From: Allorhizobium paknamense
GTDB lineage: Bacteria > Pseudomonadota > Alphaproteobacteria > Rhizobiales > Rhizobiaceae
Direction: 5' to 3'
NCBI RefSeq assembly: GCF_030815125.1
Contig: NZ_JAUSWH010000007.1
Location: 1 to 64,000, forward strand
DNA: 64,000 bases
Both the position numbers and the translations under genes were made by a program. Below are positions 15,812-25,973 of the stretch, piece after piece. The notes under the pieces were generated by a model. It was given only the letters and a program-made list of their open reading frames with translations. It was not told the DNA's origin and did no database searches. Each line of letters starts with the position of its first letter. The stretch's first letter is position 1.

Positions 15812-16096
15812 CTTGGCCTAACGCTATCCCGCGAATGGGGAAGACTATCAGCGGTGTTGTGCGATGAGGTGGGGCCAAAGGCAAGCGGCAATGCGAAAAG
15901 CGCAACCGCAGGCATGGGAACAAAAACGCAGATCACGCGGTCTCGCATAATGGGGCCTTGTCTTGGTCTGATTTCGCGCTTTCCGGGCAGTTCCAGACAT
16001 GGACAATGCAGGAAGGCTCATATAGCGTGATGGTAAAACTTCAAGAAAAGCCTTCGCCTGCATGGGCAAGAGGGCTGGGGGTCGAACAGTAAAAGC

Positions 16097-17986
16097 ATGG
16101 TGGAACGCTCAGATCTGCTGTCCGTCGATAGACTTGGCGTGCGCTTTCCCTTGATCGGCGGCAGCCTGGAGGCAGTCAGATCCTTCAGCATGCGGGTAAA
16201 GCCGGGCAAAGTCACAGCTCTTGTCGGAGAGTCCGGATCCGGAAAATCAGTGATCGGCCGCGCCATCATGGGCATCGAGACGCCGATTGCCTCCACGGAA
16301 GGCCGCATCCTCTTTCACGATCCGGCAACGGATCAGGAAGTCGATCTGTTGAAGCTGCCGCGCGATGGCCGTCAGGCCCGTCATATCCGCGGCAACCGCA
16401 TCGGCATGATTTTCCAGGAGCCGATGACCTCGTTTTCGCCCGTGCACACCATTGGCAACCAGATCGAGGAAGTCTTGAAAATCCATCGGGTGCTGGATGG
16501 CGCGGAGCGCCGCCGCCAGGTGGAGGACATGCTGGGCCTTGTCGGCTTTGAAAAGCCGGACCGTGTCTTCGACATGTATCCTTTCGAACTCTCCGGGGGC
16601 ATGCGCCAGCGGGCGATGATTGCACTCGCCCTGATCTGTCGTCCCGCCCTCTTGATCGCCGATGAACCGACCACCGCGCTCGATGTCACCATCCAGGCGC
16701 AGATCCTGAAGCTTCTCAAGGAGTTGCAGGACAAGCTCGGCATGGCCATTCTGCTGATCACCCATGATCTCGGCGTGGTGGCGAGCCTTGCCGACGAGGT
16801 GGTGGTGATCTATCGCGGCGAGGTGATGGAAGCGGGGCCGGTCGAGGTGATCTTCCGCAATCCGGGCCACGCCTACACCAGGGGCCTGATGGCGGCAGTA
16901 CCGCATTTCGACATGGCGCCCGGTGAAAGGTTGAAGCCGCTTCGGGAAATCCGCACCGATGCCAAAGCCCTGCTCAGCGCCTGTGCGGCCCAGCCTCAGC
17001 CCACCTCGCCGGTGCTGCTTTCCGTGCGCAATGTCACCAAGACCTTCCTGCCCAAGAGCGCCAGCGGCTTCTTTTCCCGCGCCAGCGATCGGGTTCTGGC
17101 GGTCAACGATGTGTCTTTCGACATCAAGGCCGGGGAGACGCTGGGGCTTGTCGGCGAAAGCGGCTGCGGCAAGACGACCCTGTCAAAAATTCTGATGCGG
17201 GGGCTGAGCGCTGATTCCGGTTCCATCATCTATCACGGCGGCGATGGCGATATCGACGTGCTGGCTGCCGGGGGACGGGCGTTGAAGACACTTCGAAGCC
17301 GCCTCCAGATGGTGTTCCAGGACCCTGTCTCTTCGCTCTCGCCGCGCATGACGGTGCGCAGCATCGTCAGCGAACCCCTGCAGATCCATGAGCGGGCTGA
17401 GGGTCCGGAACGGATGGATGTGGTGCGGCGCCTGATTGCGGCCATCGGCCTGCCTGAAAGCGCACTTGGCCGTTACCCGCACAGCTTTTCCGGCGGCCAG
17501 CGCCAGCGCATCGGCATTGCGCGGGCCTTGGCGCTGCGGCCCGATCTGGTCATCTGCGATGAACCGGTCTCGGCGCTGGATGTGTCGGTGCAGGCGCAAA
17601 TCCTCAATCTGATGAAGGATCTGAAATCGGAGCTGGGGCTCACCTATCTGTTCATCTCGCACAATCTCGCGGTGGTGAACTACATGGCTGACCGGGTGGC
17701 GGTGATGTATGCGGGCCGGATCGTCGAAATCGCCCCTTGCGAGGTGATCATGCGCCGGCCGGTGCATCCCTATACGAAGAAATTGCTGGCCGCCGTGCCC
17801 ATGGCCGATCTCGATCATCCGCTGGATTTCGCGCTGATCGGCGAACCTTCGGCGGCGGCGAAGAAGAAATGGGCCAGGCATTTCCATGATGAGGGCGATC
17901 CGGCCAATCTTGCCCATGCCGATCTCGGCGGCGGCCATCTTGTGCTGGCGCGCCGCACCGTCGATGCAAGGGAGTTGCTGTCGTGA
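16097..17986 (+). CDS. peptide-type ABC importer ATPase, two fused domains
   Basis: 629 residues containing two full ATPase domains of the oligopeptide/dipeptide (DppD-DppF, YejF) type in one chain. Domain 1: Walker A GESGSGKS (44-51), signature LSGGMRQR, Walker [13 protein letters not shown]. Domain 2: Walker [10 protein letters not shown], signature FSGGQRQR, Walker [13 protein letters not shown]. It would power the two permeases encoded downstream. It is the first gene of a four-gene operon whose junctions all overlap (GTGA, TGATG, ATGA), with the ATPase leading where it usually comes last. The start ATG at 16097 follows a 285-bp gap containing a possible promoter. Confidence 0.94.
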   Translation: MVERSDLLSVDRLGVRFPLIGGSLEAVRSFSMRVKPGKVTALVGESGSGKSVIGRAIMGIETPIASTEGRILFHDPATDQEVDLLKLPRDGRQARHIRGNRIGMIFQEPMTSFSPVHTIGNQIEEVLKIHRVLDGAERRRQVEDMLGLVGFEKPDRVFDMYPFELSGGMRQRAMIALALICRPALLIADEPTTALDVTIQAQILKLLKELQDKLGMAILLITHDLGVVASLADEVVVIYRGEVMEAGPVEVIFRNPGHAYTRGLMAAVPHFDMAPGERLKPLREIRTDAKALLSACAAQPQPTSPVLLSVRNVTKTFLPKSASGFFSRASDRVLAVNDVSFDIKAGETLGLVGESGCGKTTLSKILMRGLSADSGSIIYHGGDGDIDVLAAGGRALKTLRSRLQMVFQDPVSSLSPRMTVRSIVSEPLQIHERAEGPERMDVVRRLIAAIGLPESALGRYPHSFSGGQRQRIGIARALALRPDLVICDEPVSALDVSVQAQILNLMKDLKSELGLTYLFISHNLAVVNYMADRVAVMYAGRIVEIAPCEVIMRRPVHPYTKKLLAAVPMADLDHPLDFALIGEPSAAAKKKWARHFHDEGDPANLAHADLGGGHLVLARRTVDARELLS

Positions 17987-19896
17987 TCACCCGCCGCCAG
18001 ACCCTTGCCCTGATGGGGACAGCCCTTCTGCCCATGAGGGCGGTTGCCGCAAGCCCGTCCGCCGTGTCCGAACCGGAAAGCCTGAAGAGCCTGGTGGAGG
18101 CCGGAAAGCTGCCGCCCATGGCGGAGCGCCTGCCGAAGACGCCGCGTGTCATTGCGCTTACCGGCCCGGAAACCGCGCCCGGCCGCTATGGCGGCACCAT
18201 CCGCCGGCTGATCAGCGGTCCGCGGGAAATCCGCTATATGCCGATCGACAGCTATTCCCGGCTCATCGGCTATGATCGCAGCTTCAATCTGGTGCCGGAT
18301 ATCCTGGCGGCCTTTGAGGTGCAGGATGAGCGGGTCTTCACCTTCCACCTGCGCGAAGGCCATCGCTGGTCGGATGGAAATCCGCTGACGCCCGAGGATT
18401 TCCGCTATGTCTGGGAAGACATGTTCCATGACAAGAAGCTGTACAAGGGCGGCATTCCCAATCTCTTCCGCATTCGCGACAAGGAGCCGCGTTTCGAGGT
18501 GATCGATGCGCTGACGGTGCGCTACAGCTGGGAGGATCCCAATCCCGACTTTCTGGCCGAGCTTGCCTCGCCCGTTGCCACGCGTCTGATGATGCCGTCT
18601 GCCTATCTCAAGCAGTTTCACCGCAAGTACCAGAGCAAGGAGCGGCTGGAGCAGCTGGCAAAGGAAAACGGCGTCGAAGACTGGGTGGCGCTGCACCAGA
18701 AAATGTCGCGCACGGTCCGCCCCGAAAATCCGGAGCTTCCGACGCTCGATGCCTGGATGCCACGGACATCGCCGCCAGCCCAGCAATTCGTCTTCGAGCG
18801 CAATCCCTTCTATCACCGGGTGGATGAGAACGGGCTGCAATTGCCTTATATCGACAGGGTGGTGCTGAATGTCGGCTCCGGCGATCTGGTGCCTGCCAAG
18901 ACCGGCACGGGTGAAAGCGATCTGCAAACCACTAATCTTGATTTTGCCGACTATACCTTCCTGAAAAGCGCGGAAAAGCGCTATCCGATCAAGGTGGATC
19001 TCTGGAAGCGCACGCAAGGGTCGCGGGTGGCGCTGATCCCCAACCTCAATTGCAAGGATCTGATCTGGCGGCAGGCGCTCTGGGATGTCCGGGTGCGCCG
19101 GGCGCTTTCGATTGCCGTCAATCGCGACGAAATCAACAAGGCGGTCTTCTTCGGCCTTGCCCAGCCCAGCGCCAATGCGGTTCTGCCGGAAAGTCCGCTG
19201 TTTCGGGAGCAATATCGTCAGGCCTGGGCGGGTTTCGACCCGGACGAGGCCAACCGGCTGCTGGACGAGGCAGGCCTTGCGCGGGAAAGCCGCTATGGCA
19301 TGCGGCACCTCAGCGATGGCAGGCCCTGCAACATCATCATCGAAACGACCGGCGAGGCGGGCTTCGAGTCGGACGTGCTGGAACTGATCAGCGATCACTG
19401 GCGGCGCATCGGCATTCGGGTTTTCGTGCATGTGTCGCATCGCGAACTGTTCCGCCGTCGCATTGTCAATGGCGAGACGGTCATGGCCGTCTGGTGGGGC
19501 CTGGACAATGGCGTGCCGACGGCGGACATGTCCCCGCGCGAACTGGCGCCCACGGCAGACGATCAATTGCAATGGCCGCTCTGGGGTCTGCATCATCTGT
19601 CCGGCGGCGGTGATGGCCGCCCGGCGGAACTGCCCGAGGCACAGAAGCTGCTCGATCTTTATCATGAATGGCGCCGCGCCGCGGCATTGGCAGAGCGGGA
19701 GGGCGTATGGCACGAGATGCTGTCGCTCTTTACCGATCAGGTCTTCACCATCGGCCTGGTCAACGGCACGCTGCAGCCCATCGTGCATTCCAAACGCCTG
19801 CGCAACGTGCCGGAAAAGGGGCTCTACGGCTTCGATCCGACATCCTATCTCGGCGTCTATATGCCGGATACCTTCTGGTACGAGGGAGAGGCCTGA
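17983..19896 (+). CDS. ABC importer substrate-binding protein (SBP_bac_5), Tat-type signal
   Basis: 637 residues. It starts at GTG 17983, overlapping the ATPase stop as GTGA. The N terminus [21 protein letters not shown] has a twin-arginine motif and an AVAAS cleavage region, so it is probably exported folded by Tat. The body shows the cluster C peptide-binding layout: GTIRRLISGPREI, FHLREGHRWSDGNPLTPEDF (hallmark region near 115-140), and a later RRALSIAVNRDEINKAVFFGLAQP. At about 600 mature residues it is larger than the usual 500-540. The ligand could be an oligopeptide, but proteins of this family also bind sugars, opines or nickel. Its placement among glycan genes makes a glycan-derived ligand possible. 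Confidence 0.93.
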   Translation: MITRRQTLALMGTALLPMRAVAASPSAVSEPESLKSLVEAGKLPPMAERLPKTPRVIALTGPETAPGRYGGTIRRLISGPREIRYMPIDSYSRLIGYDRSFNLVPDILAAFEVQDERVFTFHLREGHRWSDGNPLTPEDFRYVWEDMFHDKKLYKGGIPNLFRIRDKEPRFEVIDALTVRYSWEDPNPDFLAELASPVATRLMMPSAYLKQFHRKYQSKERLEQLAKENGVEDWVALHQKMSRTVRPENPELPTLDAWMPRTSPPAQQFVFERNPFYHRVDENGLQLPYIDRVVLNVGSGDLVPAKTGTGESDLQTTNLDFADYTFLKSAEKRYPIKVDLWKRTQGSRVALIPNLNCKDLIWRQALWDVRVRRALSIAVNRDEINKAVFFGLAQPSANAVLPESPLFREQYRQAWAGFDPDEANRLLDEAGLARESRYGMRHLSDGRPCNIIIETTGEAGFESDVLELISDHWRRIGIRVFVHVSHRELFRRRIVNGETVMAVWWGLDNGVPTADMSPRELAPTADDQLQWPLWGLHHLSGGGDGRPAELPEAQKLLDLYHEWRRAAALAEREGVWHEMLSLFTDQVFTIGLVNGTLQPIVHSKRLRNVPEKGLYGFDPTSYLGVYMPDTFWYEGEA

Positions 19897-20894
19897 TGCT
19901 GCGTTACATTCTCTGGCGCATCGCCGTGATGATCCCGACGCTGATCATGATTTCCATGCTGATCTTCACGATCATCGAATTGCCGCCGGGCGATTATTTC
20001 GAAAGCTATGTGGAGGAAATGCGCGCCATTGGCGAAAAGGCCGATATGCAGGAAATCGATGAATTGCGGGCGCGCTACGGCTTCGACAAGCCCGCCCCCC
20101 TTCGCTATTTCAACTGGATCACCGGTTTCGCGCACGGGGATTTCGGCTATTCCTTCGAATATCGCCTGCCGGTGGCCGCGGTGGTGGGCGACCGCGTCTG
20201 GCTGACCATTCTGGTCTCCACCGTCACCATCGCGCTCACCTGGCTGATCGCCTTTCCCATCGGCATCTATTCCGCCACCCATCAATATAGCTGGGGCGAT
20301 TACGGGCTGACGCTGCTTGGCCTGATCGGCATTGCCGTACCAAATTTCATCCTGGCACTGGTGATGATGTATTTCGCCAATATCTGGTTCGGCATTTCCA
20401 TCGGCCATCTGATGGATCCCGAATTTCTCGGCAAGCCGATGAGCTGGGCCAAGATGCAGTCGATCCTCGAACATCTCTGGATTCCCGTCATCATCATCGG
20501 CACGGCGGGCACGGCGGGCATGGTGCGCCGGGTGCGCGCCAACCTGCTGGACGAGTTGAACAAGCAATATGTGATGACCGCGCGGGCCAAGGGCCTGCAT
20601 CCCTTCAAGGTGCTGATCAAATATCCGCTCAGGCTGTCGCTGAATTTCTTCATTTCCGATATCGGGTCCATCCTGCCCTCGATCATTTCGGGGGCGGAAA
20701 TCACCGCCGTGGTGCTGTCGCTCGAAACCACCGGCCCCATGCTGATCCGGGCATTGCAGAACCAGGACATGTATCTGGCCGGGTCCTTCCTGATGTTCCT
20801 GGCGGTGCTGACGGTCGTGGGCGTGCTGGTTTCGGATATCGCGCTGGCGCTTCTTGATCCGCGCATTCGTCTGCAGGGGGGCAGGAGCAAATGA
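19896..20894 (+). CDS. peptide-type ABC importer permease (DppB/OppB-like)
   Basis: 332 residues from the ATG at 19896, which shares its A with the upstream stop (TGATG). A first helix lies at about 8-30 (VMIPTLIMISMLIFTIIEL), and a periplasmic loop follows with the ARYGFDKPAPLRYFNWITGFAHGDFGYS segment typical of OppB/DppB proteins. Then come five more membrane helices and the cytoplasmic coupling EAA-type loop (QYVMTARAKGLHPFKVLIKYPLR, about 225-250), which contacts the ATPase. An open frame runs upstream to 19668 but only inside the binding-protein gene. Confidence 0.94.
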   Translation: MLRYILWRIAVMIPTLIMISMLIFTIIELPPGDYFESYVEEMRAIGEKADMQEIDELRARYGFDKPAPLRYFNWITGFAHGDFGYSFEYRLPVAAVVGDRVWLTILVSTVTIALTWLIAFPIGIYSATHQYSWGDYGLTLLGLIGIAVPNFILALVMMYFANIWFGISIGHLMDPEFLGKPMSWAKMQSILEHLWIPVIIIGTAGTAGMVRRVRANLLDELNKQYVMTARAKGLHPFKVLIKYPLRLSLNFFISDIGSILPSIISGAEITAVVLSLETTGPMLIRALQNQDMYLAGSFLMFLAVLTVVGVLVSDIALALLDPRIRLQGGRSK

Positions 20895-22069
20895 TCGACC
20901 GGCCATCCGCCAACGGGCAGGCTGTTGCCCATTATGTTTCCGATGCGCCCTTCGATCCGCATGCGGAGGAAAGACGCGAATACAAGGGCAAATCGCGGCT
21001 GGCCGAGGCCTCGCAGCTTCGCCTGACCTGGTGGCGCTTCCGCCGCCACAAGCTCGGGCTCTATTCGGCCATCCTGCTGCTCTCGGCCTATCTCCTGATC
21101 ACGATCGTGGAGTTTGTCGCGCCCTACAACGTGCATTCACGGCATGTGGATTTCATCTATGCACCGCCGCAGCAGGTGCATCTCTTCCATGACGGCGCCT
21201 TTGTCGGGCCCTTCGTCTATGGCCGCACCATGACGCTCGACATGGATACGCTGCAACGCCATTACGCGGACGATCCCGCTCAGGTGCAGAAGCTGCGTTT
21301 CTTCTGTGAAGGAGAGCGCTATCTGTTCTGGGGCTTCATCGAGGGCAACCGCCATCTCGTCTGCCCGGCAGAAGGCGGCCAGATGTTCCTGATGGGCACC
21401 GACAGGCTGGGGCGCGACGTGCTGTCGCGCATCATCTATGGTGCGCGGGTATCGCTGACCATCGGCCTGCTCGGGGTGATGACCAGTTTCGTTCTGGGCG
21501 TGGTCATCGGCGGGCTTGCCGGCTATTGGGGCGGCTGGTTCGACCTGATCGTCCAGCGCATCACCGAAATGCTGCATTCCATTCCCAGCATTCCGTTGTG
21601 GCTGGCCATGGCGGCAATCATGCCGGCGGATTGGTCGCCGCTGGTGGTTTATCTCGGCATTACCTTCATTCTCGGGCTTCTGGACTGGACGGGTCTGGCG
21701 CGGGCAGTGCGCTCCAAGCTGCTGGCGCTGCGCGAGGAAGATTATGTGCTGGCCGCGCAGATGATGGGGGCCGGCACGGCACGCATCATTGGTCGTCATC
21801 TCATTCCCGGCTTCATGTCGCATCTTATCGCCAGCGCCACGCTGACGGTGCCGGGTATGATCCTGGGCGAGACGACGCTGAGCTTTCTCGGCCTTGGCCT
21901 GCGTCCGCCGATCACCAGTTGGGGCGTGTTGCTGACGGAAGCGCGCTCCGTCAATGTCATTGCCCTTTATCCCTGGCTGCTCTGGCCGGTGGTTCCCGTC
22001 ATTGTGATCATTCTGGCCTTTAATTTTATGGGGGATGGCCTCAGAGATGCCGCCGATCCCTATAAATGA
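20891..22069 (+). CDS. peptide-type ABC importer permease (DppC/OppC-like)
   Basis: 392 residues, overlapping the previous permease by ATGA. A cytoplasmic N-terminal 50 residues leads into the first helix (LYSAILLLSAYLLITIVEFV). A long periplasmic loop of about 90 residues follows before the LMGTDRLGRDVLSRIIYGARVSL element that marks DppC/OppC proteins, then five helices and the coupling loop EEDYVLAAQMMGAGTARIIGRHLIPG. The protein is longer than ordinary DppC (about 300) because of that loop, a feature also seen in YejE-type permeases. It completes a four-gene importer. A 219-bp gap follows before the next glycosyltransferase. Confidence 0.94.
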   Translation: MIDRPSANGQAVAHYVSDAPFDPHAEERREYKGKSRLAEASQLRLTWWRFRRHKLGLYSAILLLSAYLLITIVEFVAPYNVHSRHVDFIYAPPQQVHLFHDGAFVGPFVYGRTMTLDMDTLQRHYADDPAQVQKLRFFCEGERYLFWGFIEGNRHLVCPAEGGQMFLMGTDRLGRDVLSRIIYGARVSLTIGLLGVMTSFVLGVVIGGLAGYWGGWFDLIVQRITEMLHSIPSIPLWLAMAAIMPADWSPLVVYLGITFILGLLDWTGLARAVRSKLLALREEDYVLAAQMMGAGTARIIGRHLIPGFMSHLIASATLTVPGMILGETTLSFLGLGLRPPITSWGVLLTEARSVNVIALYPWLLWPVVPVIVIILAFNFMGDGLRDAADPYK

Positions 22070-22288
22070 TCGGAGGATCACATCTGGCGGTAACCGGGGA
22101 ACCGCGTTTACTGCCAGGCGTTCGTAGCGGATTGCGCATTTTGCGGTGAAAGATGAAGTGCAATTCCAGCAAAAATGTAAGAGGTTTTGCGTCGGGAATT
22201 GCGAAAAACAGACGTCCCTTCTTCCGGGCTCCGGGTTGGAATTTGCCAGCCTGCGGCTCCATCACAACACCATCAGGAAACCGACGAC

Positions 22289-23494
22289 ATGTCCACACGT
22301 CTGGCAGATGCTCGTATCCTCATGTACAGTCACGATACCTTCGGCCTGGGCCATCTGCGCCGCTGCCGGACCATTGCCCATTCGCTCGTCGAGGATTATC
22401 GCGGCTTGCAGGTGCTGATCATCTCCGGCGCCACCATTGCCGGCGCCTTTGATTATCGGGCGCGGGTGGACTTCGTGAAGATCCCCAGCGTCATCAAGCT
22501 GCGCAACGGCGAATATACCTCGATGGACCGGCACATCGATCTTCAGGAAACCCTGAAGATGCGCCAGTCGATCATTCGGCATACGGCGGAAAGCTTCCAG
22601 CCGGACATGATGATCATCGACAAGGAACCGCTCGGTCTGCGCGGCGAGGTGGAAGAGACGCTCACCTATCTGAAGACGCGCGGCACCAATCTGGTGCTTG
22701 GTCTGCGCGACGTCATGGATGCGCCGCATCTTCTCGACGCCGAATGGAAGCGCAAGGATGTGATGGGCAAGATCGGCCAGCTCTATGACGATATCTGGGT
22801 CTATGGGCCGCCGGATTTCTACGATCCGCTGACCGGTCTCGACGTGCCGGTCTCGGTGCGCAACAAGATGCACTTTGTCGGCTTTCTGCAACGCAAATGT
22901 TCGCCGTCGCGGCGGGCAAAGGCCATGCGTGACGATTACCTGCTGGTGACGACCGGCGGCGGCGGCGATGGCGCGGATCTGGTGCGGCACGTCATTGCCG
23001 CCTATGAAGCCGATCCGACCCTGACGCAAAAGGCGCTGGTGGTGCTGGGGCCCTATATGCCCGCCGAACAGCGGCGGTCGTTCCTGCAGGCAGCTGCGGG
23101 GCATCCGCACCTGCAGCTCATAGAATTCGACAATCGCATGGAAGACCTGATTGCAGGTGCCCGCGCCGTGGTGGCCATGGGCGGTTACAACACCTATTGC
23201 GAAATCCTCTCCTTCGACAAGCCGGCGCTGATCGTGCCGCGCACCGAACCGCGCCAGGAGCAATTGATCCGCGCCAGCCGTGCCGAGGAACTGGGGCTGG
23301 TGGCGATGGTCCGGGACGGGGAGGCCGCCGACAGCCTGCGCTTTGCCGAGGCGATCAAGGCGGTGCTGAAGCGCCCGCCGCCATCCGAGAGCGCGCCGGG
23401 CTTGCATCTTGAGGGGCTGACCCATATTTCCCGCATCGTGGCGGAGCGGCTGAAGACGCGCCGTGGCGGCCATCTGAGCCTCGTGCAGGGATAA
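22289..23494 (+). CDS. predicted glycosyltransferase (COG4671-like, MurG-type fold)
   Basis: 401 residues from the ATG at 22289, chosen over the open upstream extension because AGGAA lies about 10 nt before it and the protein begins directly before the fold. The glycine-rich motif YSHDTFGLGHLRRCRTIA (about 12-29) is the MurG/GT28-like nucleotide-sugar fold start. A later EFDNRMEDLIAGARAVVAMGGYNTYCE block is the donor-binding part, and KPALIVPRTEPRQEQLIRA follows it, as in GT28 C-terminal domains. It is followed after 3 nt by a GT4 enzyme. A related protein is encoded at 24834. Acceptor and donor are unknown. Confidence 0.85.
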   Translation: MSTRLADARILMYSHDTFGLGHLRRCRTIAHSLVEDYRGLQVLIISGATIAGAFDYRARVDFVKIPSVIKLRNGEYTSMDRHIDLQETLKMRQSIIRHTAESFQPDMMIIDKEPLGLRGEVEETLTYLKTRGTNLVLGLRDVMDAPHLLDAEWKRKDVMGKIGQLYDDIWVYGPPDFYDPLTGLDVPVSVRNKMHFVGFLQRKCSPSRRAKAMRDDYLLVTTGGGGDGADLVRHVIAAYEADPTLTQKALVVLGPYMPAEQRRSFLQAAAGHPHLQLIEFDNRMEDLIAGARAVVAMGGYNTYCEILSFDKPALIVPRTEPRQEQLIRASRAEELGLVAMVRDGEAADSLRFAEAIKAVLKRPPPSESAPGLHLEGLTHISRIVAERLKTRRGGHLSLVQG

Positions 23495-23497
23495 ATT

Positions 23498-24763
23498 GTG
23501 CAGAACAAACAGAAGATCGTGGTCCTCCTGAAGGGCTATCCGCGCCTGTCGGAAACCTTCATTGCCCAGGAATTGCTGGGTCTGGAAAAGGCCGGGCTTT
23601 CGCTGGAACTGGTGGCCATGCGCCGTCCGACCGACAAGAAGCGCCATCCCGTTCACGATGAGATCGTCGCCCCGGTGCGCTATTTGCCGGAATATCTGCA
23701 CGAAGAACCGCTGCGGGTCATGAAGGCGCTGTGGAGAGTGCGGCGTCTGCCGGGCTTTACCAGGGCGTTTGAGCAGTTTCGCAAGGATCTGCCGCGCGAT
23801 TTCAGCCGCAACCGCTTCCGCCGCTTCGGTCAGGCGGCCGTGCTGATGGCCGAATGGCCGGAGGATGCGGGCTGGCTGCATGCGCATTTCATCCACACCC
23901 CTGCCTCCGTTGCGCTCTATGCCAGCCTGATCGGCGGGCTCGGCTGGTCCGTTTCGGCCCATGCCAAGGATATCTGGACCTCTGCGGATTGGGATCTTGC
24001 CGAAAAGCTGGCCCTGGCCGATTGGGCGGTCACCTGCACCAGGGCCGGTTATGAGCAACTCGATCGCCTCTCCGGCACGCGCCATAATGTGCATCTCTCC
24101 TATCACGGTCTCGATCTGGACCGTTTCCCGGCCTTCGAGGGGAAACGCAGTGGACGCGACGGCGCGGACCCGGCGGATCCGGTGCGGCTTTTCAGTGTCG
24201 GGCGGGCGGTGAAGAAGAAGGGCTATGACGTGTTGCTGAAGGCGCTTGCCGCCTTGCCAGCCGACCTTCACTGGCGCTTCACGCATATTGGCGGTGGGGA
24301 TGAACTCACGCGCCTGAAGGCGCTGGCTGAAAGCCTGAAGATTGCCGACCGGATCGTCTGGAAAGGCAGCATGGATCAGCGCGAGGTGCTCGACCATTAC
24401 CGGGAGAGCGATCTCTTCTGCCTCGCCTGCCGCATCACCGCCGATGGCGACCGCGATGGCCTGCCGAATGTGCTGGTGGAAGCGGCAAGCCAGGGCCTGA
24501 TGGCCGTCAGCACCACGGTGTCCGGTATTTCCGAACTGTTTGCCGATGGCGACAATGCCCTGCTCGTCGCCTCCGAGGATGTCGCCGCGCTCTCTGCGGC
24601 GCTGGAAAAGGCAATGCGCAATCCGGCGCTGCGCCATGGCCTCGGTGCTGCCGCCGAAAGCCGGGTGCGACGGGATTTCGACTATCGCAACAGCATTCGC
24701 GATTTGATGCGGCTCTTTGCCACCCGCCCTGCGGCTGCGAAAGAGCAGACAGCCGACAGATAG
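23498..24763 (+). CDS. glycosyltransferase, GT4 family
   Basis: 421 residues. It starts at GTG 23498 with AGGG upstream, 3 nt after the preceding stop, so the two are surely co-translated. The N-terminal domain carries LKGYPRLSETFIAQELLGLEKAG, a segment typical of exopolysaccharide GT4 enzymes. The donor domain has LFSVGRAVKKKGYDVLLKALA, HIGGGDELTRLKALAESL and the E-x7-E region DGLPNVLVEAASQGL with VSTTVSGISELF. It should be a retaining transferase acting in the cytoplasm on a growing glycan. It is the middle member of a three-gene transferase set. Confidence 0.92.
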   Translation: MQNKQKIVVLLKGYPRLSETFIAQELLGLEKAGLSLELVAMRRPTDKKRHPVHDEIVAPVRYLPEYLHEEPLRVMKALWRVRRLPGFTRAFEQFRKDLPRDFSRNRFRRFGQAAVLMAEWPEDAGWLHAHFIHTPASVALYASLIGGLGWSVSAHAKDIWTSADWDLAEKLALADWAVTCTRAGYEQLDRLSGTRHNVHLSYHGLDLDRFPAFEGKRSGRDGADPADPVRLFSVGRAVKKKGYDVLLKALAALPADLHWRFTHIGGGDELTRLKALAESLKIADRIVWKGSMDQREVLDHYRESDLFCLACRITADGDRDGLPNVLVEAASQGLMAVSTTVSGISELFADGDNALLVASEDVAALSAALEKAMRNPALRHGLGAAAESRVRRDFDYRNSIRDLMRLFATRPAAAKEQTADR

Positions 24764-24833
24764 GCAGATGAAAAACCTTGTGTTAACAAGGGCGTCCATG
24801 GATCAGCGTCTGTCTTGATCGGAGCCCTACAGC

Positions 24834-25973
24834 ATGAATGGCGAAAAGCGCCGCATTTTCTTTTATGTACAGCACCTGCTCGGCATCGGCCATCTGGCGC
24901 GGGCCAGCCGTATTGCAGGCGCCATGGTCGAGGCGGGCTTTGCCGTGACGATGGTGACCGGTGGCGCGCCGGTCAAGGGCTTTCCGGGACCGGGTATCGA
25001 GCATGTGCAATTGCCGCCGGTGTTGAGCGCCGATGGCGGCTTTTCAGGTCTCGTCGATGACAAGGGCCAGCCCGTTGACGCCGCTTTCGAGGCCGCACGC
25101 GCCCGCTTGCTGATCGCCGCCTTCGAGGCGGTCAGGCCAGATGCCGTGATCATCGAAGCCTTTCCCTTTGGCCGCCGTCAGGTGCGTTTCGAACTGCTGC
25201 CGCTGCTCGATGCCGTGGCCGCCGCCCATCCCAGGCCGCTGCTCTTCACCTCGATCCGCGATATTCTTCAGGAAAACCGCAAGCCGGGCCGGGACCGGGA
25301 GACGGTCGATCTGGTTCAGGCGCATTTCGATGGCGTGCTGGTGCATGGCGATCCGCATTTCGTACGGCTGGAAGAGACCTTTCCACTGGCGCGGGAGATC
25401 GCCGACAAGATCCTCTATACCGGCCTTGTTGCGCCGCCGGAGCCTGAGCCATCGGAAGATCGCTTCGATATCGTCGTCTCCGCAGGCGGAGGCGCCGTGG
25501 GCGGCAAGCTGATTTCGGCAGCACTGGAAGCGTCCCTGCTGCTTGGCGGCGACGATCGCTGGTGTGTGATTTCCGGTCCCAACCTGCCGGAGGCGGAGTT
25601 CCAGCAATTTCAGGCAAAGACCGAGGGGAGGGTGGCGCTTTATCGTTTCCGCCCGGATTTCCCAAGCCTGTTGCCGCAGGCGCGCCTTTCCATCTCGCAG
25701 GCGGGCTATAACACGGTTTGCGATCTCTTGCGGGCGCGCTGCCCGTCCCTGCTCATTCCCTTTGCCGCTGGCGGCGAGACGGAACAGAGCCTGCGGGCCG
25801 AAAAGCTGGAGGCGGCAGGGCTTGCCAGGGTGCTGAAGGAGGACGGGCTGACAGCAGAGGCCATGGCGGAGGCCATCACGGCTGCCAGGGCCTTGCAGTT
25901 CCCACCATCGCTCTCCGTCTCGCTGGATGGCGCGGCAGAAACCGCCCGGCTAGTGGGTGAGCGGATATCCTAA
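24834..25973 (+). CDS. predicted glycosyltransferase (COG4671-like), second copy
   Basis: 379 residues, clearly of the same family as the 22289 gene. It has YVQHLLGIGHLARASRIAGAM at the N terminus, a middle segment LFTSIRDILQENRKPGRD that parallels LGLRDVMDAPHLLDAE of the other, DIVVSAGGGAVGG, and the donor-side SISQAGYNTVCDLLRARCPSLLIPF. The two proteins are well diverged. It follows the GT4 gene after 70 nt. Its stop codon TAA (25971-25973) is the first triplet of the 70-bp repeat that separates it from the convergent epimerase gene. Confidence 0.86.
   Translation: MNGEKRRIFFYVQHLLGIGHLARASRIAGAMVEAGFAVTMVTGGAPVKGFPGPGIEHVQLPPVLSADGGFSGLVDDKGQPVDAAFEAARARLLIAAFEAVRPDAVIIEAFPFGRRQVRFELLPLLDAVAAAHPRPLLFTSIRDILQENRKPGRDRETVDLVQAHFDGVLVHGDPHFVRLEETFPLAREIADKILYTGLVAPPEPEPSEDRFDIVVSAGGGAVGGKLISAALEASLLLGGDDRWCVISGPNLPEAEFQQFQAKTEGRVALYRFRPDFPSLLPQARLSISQAGYNTVCDLLRARCPSLLIPFAAGGETEQSLRAEKLEAAGLARVLKEDGLTAEAMAEAITAARALQFPPSLSVSLDGAAETARLVGERIS

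Noticed and set aside
22262-24799. Very long open frame (845 codons) on the minus strand opposite the glycosyltransferases
   Set aside because: It mirrors the high-GC coding strand in another frame. The translation is rich in His, Arg and Gln, matches no family, and has no ribosome site. The plus-strand genes have clear motifs.
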